DNA from: Prevotella sp.
GTDB taxonomy: Bacteria; Bacteroidota; Bacteroidia; Bacteroidales; Bacteroidaceae
Assembly (NCBI GenBank): GCA_017475265.1
Contig: JAFVFY010000076.1
Location: 1 to 54,779, forward strand
DNA length: 54,779 nt
Reading direction: 5' to 3'
The position numbers and the translations under genes were made by a program. Below are positions 49,088-54,779 of this stretch, piece after piece. The notes below the pieces were generated by a model, which was not told the origin of the DNA, did not search any database, and saw only the letters and a list, made by a program, of their open reading frames with translations. Positions within the stretch are counted from its first letter, which is position 1; every line of letters starts with the position of its first letter.

Positions 49088-49981
49088 ATGCAGACATCTA
49101 AAACTATGACAAACAAGTTTACACGTGTCATACTATTCATTGCGTCTGTGGTGATGGCGGTCGTCACCGCCATATCCATACGGACATGCTATATGGCCAC
49201 AAAGGCAGAGCATCATGTACGCTATGTGGGTATGATGAATGTGGCCTCCGAGAAGATAGCCAAGACCATCCGGGGCATGGAGATGAATGCCATGAACGTA
49301 TTCGACGAAGTGGAGAAACATCTCGACTCGCCCGAAACGGTGATTGCCGCCTTGGAGAGCAAGACCAGCCTGAACCCTGAGGTGCGCGGATATTTCGCAG
49401 CCTTCGAGCCTGAGTATTTCCCCGAGAAGGGCACATGGTTCGAGCCATACGTAGTCCATGTGGACACCAGTGACTTTGAATTACGCATGGTGGGGTCGGC
49501 CCGTCATAACTACCATAAATCCGACTGGTATGTCCGCGCCAAGAAGGGGAACGAGAGTTTCTGGTCAGACCCCTACTACTACTATGACGGTTCGGACATC
49601 AGCGGCCACTACACCACGTTTGTCAAGCCAGTCTTCGACAAGACAGGCCGTCTGGTCTGCGTATGTGGTGCCGATATGACTTTCGAGTGGTTAGGCAAGG
49701 AGCTGGAACGTATTGACGAAGCGATGAGGAACGACACCCTGCTAAACAAGTATAAGAACGAAGATGATGATTTCTATACCGTAGTCATCAACGATGACGG
49801 TAGCAGTATAGCCTATCCTGAAGGGAAGAAGGTGACGATGACGGCAGAGCAGACGGTAAGAGACTTGTCGCAAAGGAAGAGCGGCGTCATCGACATGGAG
49901 GTCAATGGCGTGCCGTCTACGGTCTATTATGGCCCCATCGAGCATGTCGACTGGTCGGTAGCCATTGTCGTTGCTAAATAG
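49088..49981 (+). CDS. Membrane-anchored dCache sensor domain without output domain
   Basis: A 297-residue protein: one N-terminal transmembrane helix (VILFIASVVMAVVTAISI, about 13-31) and an extracytoplasmic double-Cache domain (about 40-290). Cache-like features are YFAAFEPEYFPEKGTWFEPY, DWYVRAKKGNESFWSDPYYYYDG and VFDKTGRLVCVCGADMTFEWL. There is no second membrane helix, HAMP or kinase domain, so it cannot signal by itself in the usual way. It precedes two larger proteins with related sensor domains. A second ATG at 49106 is a possible start. It follows the nucleotidyltransferase after 9 nt, suggesting co-transcription. Confidence 0.82.
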   Translation: MQTSKTMTNKFTRVILFIASVVMAVVTAISIRTCYMATKAEHHVRYVGMMNVASEKIAKTIRGMEMNAMNVFDEVEKHLDSPETVIAALESKTSLNPEVRGYFAAFEPEYFPEKGTWFEPYVVHVDTSDFELRMVGSARHNYHKSDWYVRAKKGNESFWSDPYYYYDGSDISGHYTTFVKPVFDKTGRLVCVCGADMTFEWLGKELERIDEAMRNDTLLNKYKNEDDDFYTVVINDDGSSIAYPEGKKVTMTAEQTVRDLSQRKSGVIDMEVNGVPSTVYYGPIEHVDWSVAIVVAK

Positions 49982-50012
49982 GCAACACTCGCTGTCTATT
50001 GTTTATTGTCTT

Positions 50013-51587
50013 ATGCTGCCACGAATAACGATACCACATATATCTGACAGGCTTAACGTTCTGATGGTCTGCCAGATGGTATTGTTGCTTTTCCTGTCGT
50101 TGGCCGTACTGCTCTACTTCTCGCGCCAAACGCTGAAGGACGAGGCCCGCAACGATGCCGAGCAGACATTGATGGGCACAGAGCAGCACATTGACAATAT
50201 CCTGATGACTGTAGAGCAAACCGCGTATAACAATTATCAGGACATAAGGTGGCATCTTGACCAGCCTGACCGTATGTTCACATACTGTCGCAAGATAGTG
50301 GAGACCTATCCTTATATCGTAGGGTGTGCCATCGCCTTCAAGCCGAATTATTATCCGGGGCGCGAGCTGTTTATGGCCTACGTTCACAGGTCTGGCAACG
50401 AGCAGGGGAATGCATCCATGGTGTCTGCCGGGAAATTTGGCCACAGGCCATACACAGAGCAGGTTTGGTATACGTTGCCTATGTCGACGGGACGTGCCTG
50501 CTGGACCGACCCGCTGCCAGAAGAGGAGGACGAGGGCGTGACGCTCTCCTTCTGTCTTCCCATTTTAGTAGGTCACGCCATTCCCGAACTGTGTTCGCCT
50601 ACCCGTAGCCTTTCCCAGCGTGACAGCGAGTGCGTAGGCGTCCTCGTTGTCGACCTCCCCGTCTCCCTGCTCTCTCAGATAGTCCATTCCATCAAGCCCT
50701 CACCCAATAGTTACAGCGTGCTTTTGAGCAGCAACGGCTCGTACATCGTACATCCCGATGCCGAGAAACTGTCGAAAATGAAGACAGTGTTTGAGTTGGC
50801 TGATAGGAATGCAGACCCTTCCATACGAGAGGCTGCCAAAGCAATGATAGCTGGTGAGACAGGCTTTATGTCCTTCAGGATGAATCAGAAGAACTGGTAC
50901 GTGTTTTACAAGCCTTTCCAACACACTGTCTCAATAGACCAGCCCATGAACCAGTTAGGATGGAGTGCTGGCGTGGTGTATCTTAAAGACGACATTCTCG
51001 GCAGCTACAATTTCCTCGTCTGGGTGGAGCTGGCCATTGCCATCCTTAGCGTGCTCCTTTTCTTCCTGCTGTGTCGTATGCTTATCCGTCGCCAGTTGAA
51101 GCCTCTCCATACGCTCACCCGTTCGGCGCAACGCATTGCTGAAGGGCATTACGACGAGACGGTGCCCAGTGCCCAATGCGACGATGAGATAGGTCAGCTG
51201 CAAGACTGTTTCCAGCGCATGCAACAGTCTCTGAGAGGCAAGTCCTCGGAACTCGAACAACTGACCTCCATGCTGAAGGTCCGTGACGAAGAGTTGCGGA
51301 AGGCCTACGGAAATGCACAGGGGTCTGACCGCATGAAGACCACTTTCCTCCATTACATGACCACTCAGATGACTGTTCCTGCCGACCTCATTGAGCGCAG
51401 TGTGATGAAGCTGAGCAACAACTATCAGAACATCACACCGGAGGAGGCCGAAGCCGAGGTAAGTGTTATCAAAAAGCAGAGTGAGACGGTGCTCAACGTG
51501 CTTGAGCACATGATAGAGGCCTTGCAGATTGAGGCGGAAGAGTCGGAAAGGGAGCTAAAAGCAGGAAAGGAGGCCGACCATGAGTAA
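50013..51587 (+). CDS. dCache-HAMP protein with a degenerate, kinase-less C-terminus
   Basis: A 524-residue sensor: TM1 (about 17-36), dCache domain (about 40-325), TM2 (about 331-353), HAMP (about 354-406) and a coiled coil. The C-terminal helix pair resembles HisKA, but the H-box reads FLHYMTTQMTVP, without a histidine at the expected place, and no ATPase domain follows. A GTCACGC...GCGTGAC palindromic insert (50571-50623) encodes GHAIPELCSPTRSLSQRDS within the sensor domain. The start at 50013 is preferred; the upstream frame is a TATTGTC heptamer repeat. Its end overlaps the next gene by 8 nt, so the two are probably made together. It may act as a non-catalytic partner of the kinase encoded next. 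Confidence 0.82.
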   Translation: MLPRITIPHISDRLNVLMVCQMVLLLFLSLAVLLYFSRQTLKDEARNDAEQTLMGTEQHIDNILMTVEQTAYNNYQDIRWHLDQPDRMFTYCRKIVETYPYIVGCAIAFKPNYYPGRELFMAYVHRSGNEQGNASMVSAGKFGHRPYTEQVWYTLPMSTGRACWTDPLPEEEDEGVTLSFCLPILVGHAIPELCSPTRSLSQRDSECVGVLVVDLPVSLLSQIVHSIKPSPNSYSVLLSSNGSYIVHPDAEKLSKMKTVFELADRNADPSIREAAKAMIAGETGFMSFRMNQKNWYVFYKPFQHTVSIDQPMNQLGWSAGVVYLKDDILGSYNFLVWVELAIAILSVLLFFLLCRMLIRRQLKPLHTLTRSAQRIAEGHYDETVPSAQCDDEIGQLQDCFQRMQQSLRGKSSELEQLTSMLKVRDEELRKAYGNAQGSDRMKTTFLHYMTTQMTVPADLIERSVMKLSNNYQNITPEEAEAEVSVIKKQSETVLNVLEHMIEALQIEAEESERELKAGKEADHE

Positions 51588-53664
51588 ACCTGCCACAGGC
51601 CCAATTGTAGGGGCAGGCTCCAGTGCCAGCCCGTCCGCTTCGGGCAGCAGCCTTTCCCGCAAGCTCAGCATCCGCATCCTGCTGATGGCCGTTCCCATCT
51701 TTGTCCTTTCGCTGGGTCTGTTCTATCTCCAGTCGAGCTATCTCATCCGCAAGGAAGCCGACGAGCGTTCCAACAGCATCCTCCGTGCCGTCATACAGCG
51801 TGTGAGCAACTACATGAGCACGATAGAGGTATCGACCAACGCTAACGTGTGGCTGCTTGAGGAGAACTTCCATCCCGACTCGCTGCTGTCCATCTCGCAG
51901 CGTATTGTGCGTCTCAATCCCCACATCCTCAGCTGCTCAGTCAGTGCCGAACCCGGTGTGTTCGAGTCAGTAGGGACGCGACGTGTCGCGTCCGTTCCCA
52001 GTGCCAGCACGTATGGGAAGAATTTCTCCGTGTACACAGTCAATGAGGACGACACGATAACTTCTGTCATCGAGACCGACTATGAATATGCCGACAAGCC
52101 ATGGTACAAAGTGCCGTTGAACAAAGGCAAAGCCTGCTGGATAGAGCCTTTCAACGGGCATACCGAAGGTACCATCAATCATAACGAAGCCGTTGCCACC
52201 TATTGTCATCCGCTCCGTTCGGCCATAGTAGGTCACGCTTCCAAGCGTGACAGTCAAGAATCGTCTCAGGGAGATTTCATAGGCGTCATCTCCACCGATT
52301 TCTCGTTCAGCCGCATGGCAAAAACCATCATTGACACGGAGCACCCCTACCCCGGTGCCTACTTCGTGTTGCTGGGGGGCGACGGGCGCTACTTTATCCA
52401 CCCAGACACCACGCGGCTGTTCCGAAAGACCATCTTCACCGATGCCGATCCTCATCAGGACGCAGACCTCATAGCCCTTGGCTACCAGATGATTGACGGC
52501 AAGCAGGGCACCATGCATATCACTGCCGACGGACGTCGCTGCCACGTGTGCTACCATCCCGTGCCAGGCACCGACTGGAGCCTTGCCATGGTGTGTCCTG
52601 AAAGCGAGATACTGAAGGGCTATCACCGTCTGGCTTACGTCATCATCTTCCTTATCCTCGCAGGACTGGTAGTCATGATGTGGATGAGCCAGAGGGTAGT
52701 ACGTCGGAACATCCGTCCCGTCAACAAGTTACTGGGCTATACCAAGCTTATCGCAGAAGGCCATTATGACCGTATGATTCCGCAGTCAGACAAGAAGGAT
52801 GACATAGGGAAGCTCCAGAACAGCTTTGCTGCCATGCAGCGGGCGCTCAACGACCATATAGGCAGCATCAGCCAGACGGCAGAGGAAATCAAGAAACGCA
52901 ACGAACAGCGTGCACGCGACATGCAGCTGGCCGAAGAGGCTGTCAAGAAGAAGACCGTGTTCATCGAGAACCTGTCGCACCAGATACGCACCCCGCTGAA
53001 CATCATCGTCGGTTTCGCCAACATCCTCTACGAGAGCATCATCTCGCGCAGCAAGGATGCTGTAGGGACGCGACGTGTCGCGTCCACCCCCGATGCCTTT
53101 GCCGACGAGAGCCTGAATGACATCACGGGAATGATGAAGTCCAATGCCAGCAACCTGAAGCGTATGGTGCTCATGCTCTTCGACAGCTCGTCGGTCGGGG
53201 GGGCTGAAAAGTTGATGAACAATCGCAGTGACGAGGTGACGTGCAATAAGATAGCCCGCGAAAGCATTGACTATACCGAGGAGGGCTTCCTTGGTATCAA
53301 AATCAAGTTTGAGACAGAGTTGACGGACGAAGTAAAGATTCTCTCCAACCACCTCTACCTGATGCGCACCCTTCGCGAGCTGCTCATCAATGCGGCTAAA
53401 TATTCTGACGGCAAGAACATCCGTCTCAGCGTCTCGCAGACTCCCACCACCATTCTCTTCACCGTCGAAGATACTGGCGTCGGGCTGCCTGAAAACCCGG
53501 AAGAGTTGCTCTACAAGCCCTTTATGAAAATGGACGATCTCTCCGAAGGCCTCGGCCTCGGTCTGCCGCTCTGCAAGCGCCATGCACTCAGCCTCGGCGG
53601 TGACCTCATCTACGACAAGGACTACAAAGAAGGCTGCCGCTTTATCCTGGAGCTGCCGAAATAG
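51580..53664 (+). CDS. dCache-HAMP sensor histidine kinase
   Basis: A 694-residue membrane kinase: TM1 (about 33-51), dCache (about 55-340), TM2 (about 351-370), HAMP (about 371-425), coiled coil, HisKA with LSHQIRTPL (phospho-His near 467), and HATPase with the N-box ELLINAAKYSDG (about 600), G1 DTGVGLP (about 631) and G2 GLGLGLP (about 657). No receiver domain is fused, and no response regulator gene is in the window. Three palindromic inserts are translated: GTRRVAS twice (51974-51993 in the sensor; 53066-53085 in the HisKA hairpin) and GHASKRDS (52232-52251). The N-terminal tail VGAGSSASPSASGSS also comes from a GC-rich repeat. It overlaps the preceding gene by 8 nt. Confidence 0.92.
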   Translation: MSKPATGPIVGAGSSASPSASGSSLSRKLSIRILLMAVPIFVLSLGLFYLQSSYLIRKEADERSNSILRAVIQRVSNYMSTIEVSTNANVWLLEENFHPDSLLSISQRIVRLNPHILSCSVSAEPGVFESVGTRRVASVPSASTYGKNFSVYTVNEDDTITSVIETDYEYADKPWYKVPLNKGKACWIEPFNGHTEGTINHNEAVATYCHPLRSAIVGHASKRDSQESSQGDFIGVISTDFSFSRMAKTIIDTEHPYPGAYFVLLGGDGRYFIHPDTTRLFRKTIFTDADPHQDADLIALGYQMIDGKQGTMHITADGRRCHVCYHPVPGTDWSLAMVCPESEILKGYHRLAYVIIFLILAGLVVMMWMSQRVVRRNIRPVNKLLGYTKLIAEGHYDRMIPQSDKKDDIGKLQNSFAAMQRALNDHIGSISQTAEEIKKRNEQRARDMQLAEEAVKKKTVFIENLSHQIRTPLNIIVGFANILYESIISRSKDAVGTRRVASTPDAFADESLNDITGMMKSNASNLKRMVLMLFDSSSVGGAEKLMNNRSDEVTCNKIARESIDYTEEGFLGIKIKFETELTDEVKILSNHLYLMRTLRELLINAAKYSDGKNIRLSVSQTPTTILFTVEDTGVGLPENPEELLYKPFMKMDDLSEGLGLGLPLCKRHALSLGGDLIYDKDYKEGCRFILELPK
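51974..51993 (+). repeat. GGACGCGAC-GT-GTCGCGTCC palindrome, copy 1 (in frame)
   Basis: A palindrome with 9-bp arms and a 2-nt centre encodes part of VGTRRVAS in the sensor domain. An identical copy lies at 53066-53085 in the same gene and the same frame. Confidence 0.9.
52232..52251 (+). repeat. GTCACGCTT-CC-AAGCGTGAC palindrome (in frame)
   Basis: 9-bp arms, 2-nt centre. It encodes GHASKRDS in the histidine kinase. Relatives are at 50571-50623 (arms GTCACGC/GCGTGAC) and at 53668-53687, directly behind the stop codon of this gene. Confidence 0.9.
53066..53085 (+). repeat. GGACGCGAC-GT-GTCGCGTCC palindrome, copy 2 (in frame)
   Basis: Identical to copy 1 and preceded by the same GTAG word. 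It gives VGTRRVAS between the two helices of the HisKA domain. Confidence 0.9.
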
Positions 53665-53667
53665 TAG

Positions 53668-53687
53668 GTCACGCTTCCCAGCGTGAC
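53668..53687 (+). repeat. GTCACGCT-TCCC-AGCGTGAC palindrome behind the kinase stop
   Basis: 8-bp arms and a 4-nt loop, starting 4 nt after the TAG at 53664. It lies between the kinase gene and the next gene and has no U-run, so it is a weak terminator candidate at best. Confidence 0.8.
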
Positions 53688-53696
53688 AGCATAGAA

Positions 53697-54410
53697 ATGT
53701 TCAACGTTTCCCGTTTATTGTCTATTGTCTGTTGTCTATTGCCACTCAGTGCCATTGCTCAGATTCCCTATTATGCAGCAACCGTGGGCGACGGCAAGCT
53801 GTATGGCTACACCTCAGTGAAAGCCCGCCCAGGCATCAACCACCAGGAGACCTACACCACTTTCCAGTACGGGCTTGGCGACCACTTTGCCACAGGCGTA
53901 GACCTCTATACAGCCCCCGCCCCCACCGCAGTGCCCAAAGCGTCAGCTTTGGGTTCCACCGCCGCGATGCCCAGTGTGTCAGCTTTGGGCGCCCTCGTCC
54001 GCTACGGCCTGCCCCTCAGCAAGTGGTTTAACATTGGAGCCGAGGTCACCCCGTCGTTCAATCTCAACGACAGCTTCAAGTTCTCCTATCTCACGTCGGC
54101 ACTCTACCTGAACGGAGCCATCACCAAGGACAGCCGCCTCTTCTGGTGCACCAATACGTGGTGGGTTGTCAACCGCGACGCCGCCCCCACTTATTCCAAT
54201 TACGAGTATCTTGGCTATACCATCAACATCAAGAATGGTCGCGCCATTACGCCAATGATAGGAGCCATCCATTCATGGCGCTTCGACCAAGATGCCAGTC
54301 TCGCCGCAGGTGCCTATTACACTTTTAAGAATTGGAACCTTTATCTCTGGGGAAACGACCTGAAGAAACGTCATCCCAGAGTCGTAATAGGCATCGATAT
54401 TTCGTATTAA
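53697..54410 (+). CDS. Outer-membrane beta-barrel-like protein of unknown function
   Basis: A 237-residue exported protein: signal peptide (LLSIVCCLLPLSAIAQ) and alternating beta strands (KLYGYTSVKARPGINHQETYTTFQYGLGDHFATGVDLY; ITPMIGAIHSWRFDQDASLAAGAYYTFKNWNLYLWG) ending in VVIGIDISY. It looks like a small barrel. The signal peptide core is encoded by TATTGTC heptamers (53714-53741). Residues about 80-99 (PKASALGSTAAMPSVSALGA) come from two CCCAAAGC-GTCA-GCTTTGGG-type palindromes (53934-53953 and a decayed copy ending near 53990). It is the last gene of the rightward series, so a link to the sensors is possible. I do not recognise the family. Confidence 0.72.
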   Translation: MFNVSRLLSIVCCLLPLSAIAQIPYYAATVGDGKLYGYTSVKARPGINHQETYTTFQYGLGDHFATGVDLYTAPAPTAVPKASALGSTAAMPSVSALGALVRYGLPLSKWFNIGAEVTPSFNLNDSFKFSYLTSALYLNGAITKDSRLFWCTNTWWVVNRDAAPTYSNYEYLGYTINIKNGRAITPMIGAIHSWRFDQDASLAAGAYYTFKNWNLYLWGNDLKKRHPRVVIGIDISY

Positions 54411-54457
54411 TACCTACAAGCAAGGAGAATTATTCCACAAATTGTCATCATTATTCA

Positions 54458-54779
54458 GGCTGCATGGCTGAAATGTAAAGAAAAAGTGCAGAAAAAAGTG
54501 CTCCTTAAAGATGACCATCTAGCGCAAGAACCTGCACAAACTGGCTGTTTTGTGCAGGAATTTCGCTTTACAATCCTGCACAAATCCCCTCTTTTGTGCA
54601 GAAAGTGACTTAAAATTACACAAACTTAACACTTGTTTACTCCTATTTCGCTTAAAACTGGTGTTTTTCGCGGTTGGGAAATACCCCGAAAAAGGGTGTT
54701 CGAGGCATCCATTGAGGCCTTTTTTGAGCCAACCAGCCAGTCTAATGGTAGTAAGTGGGTGGGTTTGTAGTAGAAAAGC
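54458..54779. repeat. Dispersed non-coding element, copy B, inverted (runs off the window)
   Basis: Reverse complement of 4328-4648. Two hairpins are better preserved here: CCTGCACAAA/TTTGTGCAGG (perfect 10 bp) and a CTGCACAAA/TTTGTGCAG pair, both with 8-nt loops. The last bases (GGGTTTGTAGTAGAAAAGC) correspond to the final unit of the 22-bp palindrome array of copy A, so an array probably continues beyond the window. The rest of 54411-54457 shows nothing. Confidence 0.88.

Overview
The window reads as a chromosomal segment of a Bacteroidota bacterium, most likely a gut or rumen Prevotellaceae member (Prevotella/Segatella-like). The reasons are: promoters of the Bacteroidetes type (TTTG, about 20 bp, then TAnnTTTG) at many gene starts; three very large secreted proteins ending in the short 'GLYIVNGKKVVLK'-type tail of type IX secretion cargo; a SusE/CBM26-type starch-binding surface protein; GH31 and GH43 glycosidases; a one-polypeptide propeller/AraC sensor-regulator; DUF4492 and DUF4834 proteins; and biosynthetic SpeA. 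No rRNA, tRNA, CRISPR array or transposase gene was recognised.

Layout. 141-3992: LysM/M23 peptidase, a DUF4492 membrane protein and a GH31 alpha-xylosidase-like enzyme. 3993-4944: about 950 bp without a convincing gene, holding a palindrome array, a dispersed element and nonamer repeats. 4945-13278: two giant secreted proteins read leftward, the second with repeated starch-binding modules. 13470-17124: GDP-L-fucose synthase, a candidate structured ncRNA, then psd-pssA-DUF4834. 17166-22346: an HTCS-like regulator lacking its phosphotransfer residues, and a cardiolipin-synthase-like phospholipase D. 22462-27558: a third giant secreted protein. 27814-37131: housekeeping genes (thioredoxin, SpeA, flavodiiron protein, a STAS-TatA-TatC-DprA operon, a MATE pump, an unknown protein) and a broken MntA/HepT pair. 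37448-45757: a GH43 enzyme, a tandem GH43 protein, stand-alone AICAR transformylase, a metallophosphatase, an outer-membrane protein and an EEP-family phosphodiesterase. 45902-54410: one long rightward series with a polysaccharide export lipoprotein, a GHMP sugar kinase, a four-helix-bundle protein, a sugar nucleotidyltransferase, three related dCache sensors (only the last a complete histidine kinase) and an outer-membrane protein.

The most striking content is not a gene but a set of repeat systems. (1) Two unrelated arrays share one geometry: 15-nt single-centre palindromes repeated at exactly 22 bp (eight units at 4182-4336, four at 36665-36731). One sits where a hepT toxin gene has lost its body. 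(2) The first array is joined to a roughly 320-bp non-coding element whose inverted copy ends the window about 50 kb away. (3) Degenerate tandem repeats of 7, 9 or 11 nt, and short GC-rich palindromes, lie directly against stop codons, flank a four-helix-bundle gene in inverted orientation, and are found in frame inside many genes (GH31, PLD, flavodiiron protein, GH43, nucleotidyltransferase, histidine kinase, several signal peptides), adding short peptides to otherwise normal enzymes.

Functionally the region combines plant-polysaccharide use (GH31, GH43, starch-binding surface protein, HTCS-like regulator), envelope building (Psd/PssA, cardiolipin synthase, polysaccharide export, GDP-fucose, sugar activation, Tat) and signalling. 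Gene names rest on motifs read by eye; no database search was possible.
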